A stretch of 43,685 nucleotides of DNA from Phycisphaeraceae bacterium (lineage in GTDB: Bacteria; Planctomycetota; Phycisphaerae; Phycisphaerales; UBA1924): positions 1 through 43,685 of the forward strand of contig RECQ01000034.1 of assembly GCA_007693965.1 (NCBI GenBank), written 5' to 3'. Shown here piece after piece: positions 23,636-31,677 of the stretch. Below the pieces are notes generated by a model. The model was not told the origin of the DNA. It made no database searches and saw only the letters and a list, made by a program, of their open reading frames with translations. How positions within the stretch are numbered: the first letter of the stretch is position 1; each line of letters starts with the position of its first letter. Position numbers and translations under genes: made by a program.

Positions 23636-25159
23636 TCAGGAGAGCAGGGCGGCGAAGGAGCCATCGCTGTAGCGCTCGGGCGGTTCGCCGGGCCCGCCTC
23701 CGGGGGGCCGCGTCTCGGAGCGGGAGACCGATATTCCGTGCCAGCGCGAGGCCCATTCGGCCTGCTCCTGGTTTTCACGGGGATCGAGGCTGCAGGTGGA
23801 GTAGAGGATCGTGCCTCGGGAGCGGCCGGCGCCGCCGGGATGGAGCAGTCGGACGGAGTCGGCGATGATCTGCCGCTGCATGGCGACGAGCTCGCGCGTT
23901 TTTTCCTCGCTCACTCGATATCGGGCCTCGATGCGCCGGGCCAGCACGCCGGTGTTGGAGCAGGGGGCGTCGATGAGCACCATGTCCGCCTTGCCGGCCC
24001 ATTCATCGAGATCGCGGAATGGGATGATGCGCACGCGCTCATGGCCTCGGAACGACTCCTCGAGCGTGCGATGACGGGGCGGGTCGATGTCGGTGGCGAC
24101 GATCTGGGCATTCGGGAAGGTGTGCTCGAGCTGGCGTGTCTTGGTGCCGCGGCCGGCACAGATGTCGAGGATGAGCGGCGGCGACAGATCCGCCACCGCC
24201 ATCACAGCCAGCGACGAGGCCGGGTCCTGCACCCACACGTCGCGTCGCGTTCGGAGCAGCTTCACCAGTGTCTCGTGCGGGCCCTCGAAGACGTGGTGCC
24301 CCGGCGCCATGTGCTGGGTGAAGCGGAAGGCGCCATCGGGGTCGTCCTCCAGCGGCGCCTGCAGGTGGGCGGTGTTGAGGATGACCGGGGGCCGTGCCAG
24401 GCCGTGCAGCGCCAGCCGGCGGGCCTCGCGCATGGACATGCTCTTCGTCCAGGCGCGCAGCAGCTCGCGCGGGTGGCTGGTCGCGGCTTCGAGGCGTTCG
24501 AGCGGGTCCTGCGGCAGGGCTTCGCGGGTGAGGACGATGGCGGAGCCGTCCTCCATGGGCAGCTCGTCGCGCTTGTCGGTCCACTGCTCACGCGTGATGC
24601 GCACGCCGCTGTCGTCCTGCGCGATCAGCTCGGTGAGGGAGCGGAGCGAGGCGTTGACCAGGCCGCCGGCGCCGGGGCGGACCGCGGCCTTCACCCAGTC
24701 CACCGATTCGTTGATGGCGGCGTAGGCGGGGGCCTTGTCGAAGAAGAGGAGTTGGGCGGCGCCGACGAGAAGCGCGGAGCGCACCTTGGTCTCCAGATCG
24801 ATGAAGGGCTTGCGCAGGCAGGCGCCGTCGAGAATCGCGGTGATCGTCAGCCAGCGGCGGAGGATGACGTCTTCGAGGGCGTGGGCGAAGGCGGCGTCGC
24901 GGGCGTCGAGGCCCTGGGTTTCGAGGGGGCGAATGTCGAGGTCGGGGAAGCGGCGCACCTGGAATGCGAGGCGGCGCATGACCAGCGAGCGGGGGTCGTT
25001 TGCGCGCTCGCGTTCGGAGGTGCGGGCGGGGGGGCGAGCGGGCCCGCGGGCGCCGCGACCGCCGGGACCGCCGGGCGATCGGCCGCGATCCGGGCCGCGG
25101 CCGGGGCCGGAGCCGGGGCGCGGACCGGTTCGATTTCGGGGTGGGCCATCTCGTTTCAC
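23636..25159 (-). CDS. rsmB: 16S rRNA (cytosine-C5) methyltransferase, RsmB type
   Basis: SAM-dependent Nol1/Nop2/Sun enzyme. An NusB-like RNA-binding domain (about residues 60-190, PRSLVMRRLAFQV onward) precedes the Rossmann methyltransferase. Motifs: LDICAGRGTKTRQLE (SAM loop), DMVLIDAPCSNTGVLARR (motif IV, with the product-release Cys) and TILYSTCSLDPRENQ (motif VI, with the catalytic Cys). The first 55 or so residues are an unusual Gly/Pro/Arg-rich, RGG-like tail. The start is uncertain: GTG at 25159 is used, and TTG at 25177 extends the frame. Closely follows the permease gene (40-60 nt). Confidence 0.9.
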   Translation of the reverse strand: MKRDGPPRNRTGPRPGSGPGRGPDRGRSPGGPGGRGARGPARPPARTSERERANDPRSLVMRRLAFQVRRFPDLDIRPLETQGLDARDAAFAHALEDVILRRWLTITAILDGACLRKPFIDLETKVRSALLVGAAQLLFFDKAPAYAAINESVDWVKAAVRPGAGGLVNASLRSLTELIAQDDSGVRITREQWTDKRDELPMEDGSAIVLTREALPQDPLERLEAATSHPRELLRAWTKSMSMREARRLALHGLARPPVILNTAHLQAPLEDDPDGAFRFTQHMAPGHHVFEGPHETLVKLLRTRRDVWVQDPASSLAVMAVADLSPPLILDICAGRGTKTRQLEHTFPNAQIVATDIDPPRHRTLEESFRGHERVRIIPFRDLDEWAGKADMVLIDAPCSNTGVLARRIEARYRVSEEKTRELVAMQRQIIADSVRLLHPGGAGRSRGTILYSTCSLDPRENQEQAEWASRWHGISVSRSETRPPGGGPGEPPERYSDGSFAALLS

Positions 25160-25217
25160 GGGGGCGAGTGTAGGCAACCGGGCGCGGGAGAGGCGTCGTG
25201 GCTGCGCGGAACGCCGC

Positions 25218-26501
25218 TCAATCGTGGCGGAGGGCGACGATGGGGTCCTGGCTTGCTGCGACGGTGGCGGGGTAGAGGCCGAAGATGAGGCCGGTCGCCG
25301 CCGCGACGCAGAAGGAGAGGATGATGGACCACATGGTGATCGAGGTCGACACGGATGCGACAGCGAGGCCGATGCCGATGCTGGCGGAGACGCCGAGCAG
25401 GATGCCGATGAGGCCGCCGATGGTGCTGAGCACGCCGGTTTCGACGAGGAACTGCCAGATGACGTGCTTGCGCGTGGCGCCCAGGGCGCGGCGGATGCCG
25501 ATCTCGCGCGTGCGCTCGGTGACCGAGGCGAGCATGATGTTCATGATGCCGATGCCGCCGACGAGCAGGGAGATGCCGGCGATGAAGCCGAGGACGAGCG
25601 TCCACGTCATGGCGGTGCGCCGGGCTTCTTCGAGCAGTTCGTAGGGCACGATGAGCTCGACGTCCTGCTGGCGCGCGTGGCGGTGCTCCATCAGGCGGCG
25701 CAGGCGCGAGGCGTCGCTGATGACGCGGTCGCGGCTCGGCGAAGTGACGAAGATCTCGCTGATCTCGACTTCCTCGGCGGAGAACTGCCCGCTCTGACGC
25801 CGGATCACCAGGTCGCCGAAGACCGAGCGGGCGCTGGTGATGGGGATGTGGACATCGAGGTTGAGGTCGCGGCCGATGAGGGCGGCGCCGGCGCCGCCGG
25901 CAAGGCCGACGGGCGCGAGGACGCCCACAACGCGGACGACTTTGTCATCGATGCGGAAGGTTTCGCCGAGGGGATCGTCGAAGGGGAAGAGGGCGCGGGC
26001 GACTTCGACGCCGATGACGGCGACCATGGACTGTTCGTCGAGATCGGCCTGGGTGAGGTATCGGCCCCGGTCGACGCGGAGCCGGGCGACATCGAGGAGT
26101 TTCGGCGTGACGCCGAAGGCCTGGCTGACGTTGCGGCGCTCATTTCGGAGCACCTGGCCGCCGACGGCCTTGACCGGGACGATGGCGTCGGCGTCGGGGA
26201 AGTTGAACTGGATCGCCTCGTAATCCTCGAAGGTGACGCCGTAGCGGGTGGACCATGAGCGGCTCTGCCCTCCGGTGGCCTCCTGGCTCTCGGCGGGCTT
26301 GAGGGAGCGGACGATGATGTTGGTGGCGCCGAGGCGTTCGATCTGCTCGAGGGCCTGCTGTTTGGACCCCTCACCGATGGAGACCATGGTGATGACAGCG
26401 CCGACGCCGAGGATGATGCCCAGCGCCGTCAGGAATGAGCGAAGCAGGTGGAGCCGGAGGTTGCTCAGGCCGAGCCGGACGGTCTCAAGGAGAAAAAGCA
26501 T
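25218..26501 (-). CDS. MacB-like ABC transporter permease (FtsX fold)
   Basis: 427 aa from the ATG at 26501. One N-terminal membrane helix (LRSFLTALGIILGVGAVITMVSIGEG) is followed by a periplasmic MacB_PCD domain of about 200 residues. Three C-terminal helices carry GIGIMNIMLASVTERTREIG and IRRALGATRKHVIWQFLVE, which are diagnostic of MacB/LolC-type mechanotransmission permeases. The ATPase partner (usually adjacent) is missing here. It may act with an unlinked ATPase in lipoprotein, peptide or antibiotic extrusion. Divergent from the small protein gene at 26663. Confidence 0.9.
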   Translation of the reverse strand: MLFLLETVRLGLSNLRLHLLRSFLTALGIILGVGAVITMVSIGEGSKQQALEQIERLGATNIIVRSLKPAESQEATGGQSRSWSTRYGVTFEDYEAIQFNFPDADAIVPVKAVGGQVLRNERRNVSQAFGVTPKLLDVARLRVDRGRYLTQADLDEQSMVAVIGVEVARALFPFDDPLGETFRIDDKVVRVVGVLAPVGLAGGAGAALIGRDLNLDVHIPITSARSVFGDLVIRRQSGQFSAEEVEISEIFVTSPSRDRVISDASRLRRLMEHRHARQQDVELIVPYELLEEARRTAMTWTLVLGFIAGISLLVGGIGIMNIMLASVTERTREIGIRRALGATRKHVIWQFLVETGVLSTIGGLIGILLGVSASIGIGLAVASVSTSITMWSIILSFCVAAATGLIFGLYPATVAASQDPIVALRHD

Positions 26502-26662
26502 GGTCGGGTTTGCGGGGACAGGGGGCGAGTCGTGGTGGCGCCGCGGGTGGGGCGCATGAGGAGCTTGTGGGGCTGACGGGGCCGCTGTGGCCGATGAGTT
26601 CGAGGCCATGGGGGCCCGTGCGAAGGACCTGCACCCCAATCCTACCCCGGAGAATCATCACG

Positions 26663-26953
26663 GTGGCGGAGATCCTGATCGAACGTGAAACGGAGATCGA
26701 TCGCGGCTGGTCGTTCGACGTGGTGGCGCGGGGGCCGGGGGGTGTCGAAACGCGATATCGCGTGGGGTTGAGCTGGGCGGATTACAACCTGTGGTCGGGC
26801 GGACGGGTGGCGCCGGAGCGGGTGGCGCGGGCGGCGATGCGATTCATGACGGAGCGCGGCGGCGTCGGGGCGCTGGGGAAGGAGTTCGATCTCGCCGCAC
26901 TGCGCCGACATGACCCTGCGATTGATCGCGAGCTTCCCGGCATGCTGGAGTGA
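26663..26953 (+). CDS. Small conserved-looking hypothetical protein
   Basis: 96 aa from a GTG at 26663 preceded by CCGGAGA nine bases upstream. Not a recognised family. It begins VAEILIERETEIDRGWSFDV, then VETRYRVGLSWADYNLWSGG, RVAPERVARAAMRFM and a polar C-terminus. Predicted as a beta strand pair followed by two helices, soluble and charged. I have an impression of similar short proteins in planctomycetes but cannot name a domain. It lies between a divergent permease gene and a convergent chaperone gene. Confidence 0.6.
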   Translation: MAEILIERETEIDRGWSFDVVARGPGGVETRYRVGLSWADYNLWSGGRVAPERVARAAMRFMTERGGVGALGKEFDLAALRRHDPAIDRELPGMLE

Positions 26954-26992
26954 GCCGGCTCGGCGTCAGTGATTGAGGCGCGGCGCTGTGAG

Positions 26993-28933
26993 TCAGATGG
27001 CTTCTTCCATCTGGCGCTCGAACTCCTCTTCCTCTTCCTCCTCAGCGAGGCTCGCGCGCGTGCGCTCGAACTTGAGGCGATCCTGCATCACGCTCTTGAG
27101 GAAGGGGAAGTCGCCACCGGACTCCTCAAACCGCTCCTGCTGGGCGAAGATGAGGAGCTGCGGCTCCCACAGGCGATACATCTCGATCGGCACCGGCTCG
27201 AGCGACATGATGCGCACCATCGCGATTTCGAGCGTATCGGGGAGCGGGATGACCATGATGCGATCGGCGAGATCGATGTTGTCGATGCTGGTGCGGGGAT
27301 CGAGCTCGCGGCCGCGAGCCATGATGGCGTCGCGCACGGTTTCGTTGTTGAAGTTCCCGGGAACTGTCTGGCCCTGGGTGGTCTGCATGCCGCCCTTACG
27401 GACGCCGACGCCCTCGTTCACTCTCGCCCCGCGCTCGGTGGCCGCGATGTTGAAGCTGTCGATGGCGTCGCGGCGGATGGCGTCGAGGTTGCTCTCGAGA
27501 TTTCGGAACGCTTCGAGCGTGCGCAGATCGCGAGCGACGACGCCGCGGATGAGCTCCATGCTCTCGGGCTGAGAGAGGGGGCGGACGTTGTTGACTCGGA
27601 TGAAGATCAGTTCGCCATTGGGGCCTTGCAGCGGATTGGGGAAGATGACGCCGCGCTGCAGGCCGAAGGGGGAGCTCTGATCGAGCTCACGAACGGTGAA
27701 GATGAAGTCCATGAAGGGAATGCTTCGCGGACCGAACTGCAGCCTGCTGTTCAGGATTCGCGAATCCAGAGTCTGGTTCATGGCGTTCTCGGTGGCGAGG
27801 GGACCGGAGCGCTGCTCGGCGGCGTCCTCGCGCACGTTGTACTGCTCGCGCAGTGCTTCGTTCACTCGATCCGCGATCGGGGAGAGGTTGGCCAGGTTCT
27901 GGTTCCATCCATCGGGCAGGCGACGGAAGCGACCGTCTTCCTGCAGAGCGCGCTCGGTGCGGAGCGCCTCAGCGCGAATGATGCGCTCTGCCTCGCGCAG
28001 AGCGTTGTCCGCAGCCTCGCGCCGGAGCTCGGACTCGATGCGCCCGCGCTCGTCGGAGAATTCGGAGGGGAACCGATCTCGGTTGCGCTGCCAGTGGGCC
28101 CGGACATCCACCGGGTTCAGGCGGACGGCGTTGAGCACCGTGTTGCGATCGACCATCACCCATTCCAACGCCACCGCGGGCTCACGCATGTAGCCGAAGC
28201 CGTGCTCACCCGCACCGGCGCGGACATCGCGGTAGCGCTCGAAATGCTCGCGCATTGCGTCTTCGCTCGGTTCGGAATATTCGCGTTCGAAGTACTCGGC
28301 GCGGATGAGGGCGTAGTCGACCTTCACCTCGTCGAAAAAGCGGCGGGCGTAGTGGATCGCCTCGAGATCGGAGAGGTTGCCGGAGCCGAGATAGGTCTCG
28401 AGCATGCGCCGGACGCCGTGGGCCTTGGCGAGGGCCATATCCACTCTGTCCTCGGGCGTGCCCTGCATGATCAGCGCCTCGCGCCGACGCTCCATCAGCT
28501 CCATCAGGTTGCGGATCTGCTGGCTCACGACCTCCGTGCCGAGCTGGCGGATGAGGTCGGGCGGGAACTCGGCGAGCACCATGCTGCGGGCCATGATCGG
28601 AATCAGGTTGCGGCCATCCTGCGGGCCGCCGAAGAAGCCGCCGCGCTCCGCCTCGAGCGCCAGCATGTACCAGTGATCGCGATCCTCGATGGGCAGGGGC
28701 CCGAGGTTGCCGACCTGGCCAAGCATGCCGACGCCCTCGATGATGCGCAGCTCCTGTTCGGCCTGCTGCAGATCCATCTCGGTCACCTTCCGTCCATCAA
28801 CAGAGGCAATGGCCCGCTTCATCGGGTTGCCGCCAAGCTGCTGGATGGCCTCGGGCATGAGGAAGACGATCATCAGCAGCGTGCCGCCGACGGCGAGGAT
28901 GATTTTGTTGTACTTGCGGAAGAACTTGAGCAT
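26993..28933 (-). CDS. SurA/PpiD-like membrane-anchored periplasmic chaperone
   Basis: 646 aa. A short cytoplasmic start and one N-terminal membrane anchor (IILAVGGTLLMIVFLMP) are followed by a SurA_N-like chaperone region (IASVDGRKVTEMDLQQAEQE, the usual opening of SurA/PpiD/PrsA proteins). Long, highly charged helical segments follow. I see no clear parvulin catalytic signature, so isomerase activity is uncertain. The C-terminus has a Glu run (EEEEEEEF). Expected to help fold exported or outer-membrane proteins. GGAG lies six bases before the ATG. Confidence 0.75.
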   Translation of the reverse strand: MLKFFRKYNKIILAVGGTLLMIVFLMPEAIQQLGGNPMKRAIASVDGRKVTEMDLQQAEQELRIIEGVGMLGQVGNLGPLPIEDRDHWYMLALEAERGGFFGGPQDGRNLIPIMARSMVLAEFPPDLIRQLGTEVVSQQIRNLMELMERRREALIMQGTPEDRVDMALAKAHGVRRMLETYLGSGNLSDLEAIHYARRFFDEVKVDYALIRAEYFEREYSEPSEDAMREHFERYRDVRAGAGEHGFGYMREPAVALEWVMVDRNTVLNAVRLNPVDVRAHWQRNRDRFPSEFSDERGRIESELRREAADNALREAERIIRAEALRTERALQEDGRFRRLPDGWNQNLANLSPIADRVNEALREQYNVREDAAEQRSGPLATENAMNQTLDSRILNSRLQFGPRSIPFMDFIFTVRELDQSSPFGLQRGVIFPNPLQGPNGELIFIRVNNVRPLSQPESMELIRGVVARDLRTLEAFRNLESNLDAIRRDAIDSFNIAATERGARVNEGVGVRKGGMQTTQGQTVPGNFNNETVRDAIMARGRELDPRTSIDNIDLADRIMVIPLPDTLEIAMVRIMSLEPVPIEMYRLWEPQLLIFAQQERFEESGGDFPFLKSVMQDRLKFERTRASLAEEEEEEEFERQMEEAI

Positions 28934-29094
28934 GACTGCTCCAGGGGTCGAGGCCGGTGCGTGGACTGTGGACGGGGGCGCAGCGGGAAGGGCGTCGAAC
29001 CGCCGGACGCCGCGACCACACGGGATCAGTGTAGACCATGGGCGGAATCCGGGACCGACCGACCCAAACGCAACCGATGGAGCGGGTGAGCGCC

Positions 29095-29131
29095 CCCGCT
29101 GCGAAGCGGGCCTGCCGGGCGCGGAGCGCCC
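29095..29131. terminator. Tandem hairpins downstream of rpsD
   Basis: CCCGCT-GCGA-AGCGGG (29095-29110, GNRA loop) and GGGCGC-GGA-GCGCCC (29117-29131) lie directly after the rpsD stop (29139, minus strand) in the 205-bp gap before the chaperone gene. Perfect 6-bp stems but no T-run; may act as mRNA 3'-end protection or a factor-dependent terminator. Confidence 0.45.
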
Positions 29132-29138
29132 GCGTGAA

Positions 29139-29738
29139 TCAGCGGTAGAACTCGACGATCAGGTTGGTGTTGACGTCGAAGGGCACCTGGTCGGAAGAAG
29201 GCAGGGCGACAATCTTGGCCGTGAGTTCGGAGGGGTTGTAATCCAGCCATTCCGGCACGATGTGACCGGCGAGCGACTCCATGTTGTCCCGAGCCAGACT
29301 CTGGATGCCCTCTTTCAGCGAAATCACGTCGCCCACGCTCGTCTCGTAGCTGGGGCGATCGACCTTCTTGCCGTTCACCAGGATGTGGCCGTGGGCCACC
29401 ATCTGGCGGGACGCCCAGATCGTGCGCACCACGCCCATGCGTCGCACCACGTTGTCCAGACGGCGCTCCAGCACCTGCAGGAGCACCTCGCCGGTGTTGC
29501 CCTTGCGGCGGCGGGATTCTTCCATGTAGCGGCGGAACTGCTTTTCCAGCACGCCGTAGTGGTAACGCAGCTTCTGCTTCTCGTTGAGACGCAGGCCGTA
29601 GTCACGCAGGCGCCGGCCGCGGTAGCCGTGGACGCCGGGGGGCGTGAGCTGGCGACGGGCGGTGTGCTTGGGGATGTCCGCGATCGGCACGCCGACGCGG
29701 CGGGACAGCTTGACCTTCGGTCCGGTGTATCGAGCCAT
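29139..29738 (-). CDS. rpsD: 30S ribosomal protein S4
   Basis: 199-aa primary 16S-binding protein. Begins MARYTGPKVKLSRRVGVPI, then the S4 N-domain with RRRKGNTGEVLLQVLERRLDN. The S4 RNA-binding domain follows (VVRRMGVVRTIWASRQMVAHGHILVNGKKV). Ends in the characteristic DLIVEFYR-like tail (TNLIVEFYR). There are no Cys for zinc in the N-terminus. In many bacteria rpsD sits with rpsM-rpsK-rpoA; here it stands alone, divergent from purF. Confidence 0.97.
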   Translation of the reverse strand: MARYTGPKVKLSRRVGVPIADIPKHTARRQLTPPGVHGYRGRRLRDYGLRLNEKQKLRYHYGVLEKQFRRYMEESRRRKGNTGEVLLQVLERRLDNVVRRMGVVRTIWASRQMVAHGHILVNGKKVDRPSYETSVGDVISLKEGIQSLARDNMESLAGHIVPEWLDYNPSELTAKIVALPSSDQVPFDVNTNLIVEFYR

Positions 29739-30013
29739 GGTGGTTTCTCCGTCGTCACCCGCCGGTTGGGCGGGGCGTGTCCGCTGAGCGGACGATCAGG
29801 CGTGGTTGACCGCGGCTGCGGGCCAGGCCCCAGGGTTGCTGGAAGGGATCCGGTCTGAAAAACGCTCCTCGCCACGGGATTGCGCCCGCTGGCGAGCCGA
29901 GTATTGAAGCGGATCCGGCCTCCCGCGTCAACAGGGCGTCATCATTCGCCGTGTTGATCCGATCTCCCGCTGCCGCTAGCGTCACACTCCCCCCGAGGAC
30001 GCCCGACTTGGCG

Positions 30014-31621
30014 ATGTCCATTCCCTTGCAAGTTCTTCACACTCCGGCCGGCTTCGGCGCCGCTGCCTGTGCGCGTGGCGCCGGGGAGGGCGCCGGGGGG
30101 CCTGAAAAGAAGGAAAAGTGCGGCGTCTTCGGCGTCTGGGGGGCGCCGAACCCCGCCCGGCTGGCCTATTTCGGGCTCTACGCCCAGCAGCACCGGGGGC
30201 AGGAGTCGGCGGGGATCGCGGTGACGGATGGGGAATCGCTCGCGGCCCACACGGGGATGGGGCTGGTCGCCGAGGTGTTCACGGAGCGGACGATGCGGGA
30301 GTTGGTGGCCTGGGCCGGGCCGGAATCCCTCGCTCGCGCTTCGGGCTCGGCGGCGGGGGGCGGGAACGGGAGGCCGGACGGGGCCGATGGGAGCGGGAGG
30401 TCGGGCATTCGCGGCGCCATCGGGCACAACCGCTATTCGACCACGGGCGCCAGCCTTTCCTGCAACGCCCAGCCGATTCTGGAGTCGTACATCGGGGGCC
30501 AGGTGGCGGTGGGGCACAACGGAAATCTGCTCAACGCCGCGGCGTTGCGGCAGACGTATGAGGAGAACGGCCACATCTTCCACACCACGTCCGATTCGGA
30601 GGTGGTGGTGCATCTGCTGGCGTCGCCGGAGCAGCAGCGCTCGACCGATCCGCTGGCGTCGGCGCTGCGCCGGCTGCAGGGGGCGTTCAGCATGGTCTTT
30701 CTGTTCCCGGATCGGGTGGAGGCGGCCCGCGATCCGTGGGGGTGGAGGCCGCTCGTATTGGGAAGGGCGCCGGGGGGATATCCGGTGGTGGCGAGCGAGA
30801 CGGTGGCGCTGGACGCCATCGCCGCCACGTATGAGCGCGAGGTCGAGCCGGGCGAGATCGTGACTTTGTCCGACGATGGTGTTTCGTCGCGGCGGTTCGC
30901 CGAGTCGGCGGAGCGGCCGGCGCACTGCGTCTTCGAGCATGTGTACTTCGCGCATCCCTCCAGCCGCGTCTTCGGGAAGACGGTGCAGATCGTGCGCGAG
31001 AAACTGGGCGAGCAGCTCGCCCGCGAGGCGCCGGTGGAGGCGGACTGCGTGATCCCCATGCCGGACTCGGGGCGCTCGGCGGCGCACGGCTATGCGCTGG
31101 CCAGCGGCGTTCCGTATCGCGAGGGCATCGTGCCCAACCGCTACGTCGGACGCACCTTCATCAAACCCACGCAGAACGAGCGCACCGATGCGGTGCGGCT
31201 GAAGCTCAACGTGGTCGAGGAGATCGTCCGCGGCAAGCGCATCATCATCGTGGACGATTCGATCGTCCGCGGCACGACGACGAAGGCGAAGATGGACCAG
31301 CTCCGCAGCGCGGGCGCGAAGGAGATTCACCTGCGCATCTCGTGCCCGCCCATCCGCCATCCGTGCTACTTCGGCGTCGATTTCGCGCAGCGCGAAGAGC
31401 TGATCGCCCACGAGCGCACGGTCGAGGACATCCGCGCGTTCCTCGGCGTGGACAGCCTGCACTACCTGTCATTGGAGGGGATGCTGGCGTGCAGCGCCAC
31501 GCCGGAGCGGCCCGCCGAGCACTACTGCACGGCGTGCTACTCGGGGGAATATCGCCTCGATCCGGAGCAGCCGATGAGCAAGGGGATCCTGGAGCGGCGG
31601 CAGATGAAGATGTTTGAGTAG
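30014..31621 (+). CDS. purF: Amidophosphoribosyltransferase
   Basis: First committed step of purine synthesis (PRPP + Gln to phosphoribosylamine). 535 aa from the ATG at 30014. The Ntn-hydrolase nucleophile is Cys36 (KEKCGVFGVWGAP) after a short leader that is probably removed, as in B. subtilis-type PurF. Also visible: YFGLYAQQHRGQESAGI, IGHNRYSTTG, HTTSDSEVVVHLL and the PRPP loop RIIIVDDSIVRGTTTK. Odd: about 32 residues (roughly 100-131; ESLARASGS then a Gly/Ser/Arg/Asp-rich stretch) sit just before IGHNRYSTTG, where other PurF proteins have a short turn. Its first 24 bases are an exact copy of an intergenic repeat arm at 13610-13633. Confidence 0.95.
   Translation: MSIPLQVLHTPAGFGAAACARGAGEGAGGPEKKEKCGVFGVWGAPNPARLAYFGLYAQQHRGQESAGIAVTDGESLAAHTGMGLVAEVFTERTMRELVAWAGPESLARASGSAAGGGNGRPDGADGSGRSGIRGAIGHNRYSTTGASLSCNAQPILESYIGGQVAVGHNGNLLNAAALRQTYEENGHIFHTTSDSEVVVHLLASPEQQRSTDPLASALRRLQGAFSMVFLFPDRVEAARDPWGWRPLVLGRAPGGYPVVASETVALDAIAATYEREVEPGEIVTLSDDGVSSRRFAESAERPAHCVFEHVYFAHPSSRVFGKTVQIVREKLGEQLAREAPVEADCVIPMPDSGRSAAHGYALASGVPYREGIVPNRYVGRTFIKPTQNERTDAVRLKLNVVEEIVRGKRIIIVDDSIVRGTTTKAKMDQLRSAGAKEIHLRISCPPIRHPCYFGVDFAQREELIAHERTVEDIRAFLGVDSLHYLSLEGMLACSATPERPAEHYCTACYSGEYRLDPEQPMSKGILERRQMKMFE
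30326..30349 (+). repeat. 24-bp dispersed repeat copy inside purF
   Basis: Identical over 24 nt to 13610-13633, the right arm of the intergenic hairpin. In purF it is read as exactly eight codons (SLARASGS). It opens a low-complexity in-frame insertion extending to about 30408. Confidence 0.85.
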
Positions 31622-31677
31622 TGGGGCGGGGCCGTTTGGGGTCGTGACGCGGGCGATTGTTCGCTAGGATCACGCTT

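Noticed and set aside
23738-25288. 516-aa plus-strand frame opposite rsmB
   Set aside because: Antisense shadow with no recognisable domain; rsmB motifs are intact.
26969-29089. 706-aa plus-strand frame opposite the SurA/PpiD-like gene
   Set aside because: Composition (Ala/Leu/His/Asp/Val-rich) is that of an antisense shadow; the minus-strand gene has a membrane anchor and SurA_N similarity.
29942-31462. 506-aa minus-strand frame opposite purF
   Set aside because: Antisense shadow; purF motifs are complete on the other strand.
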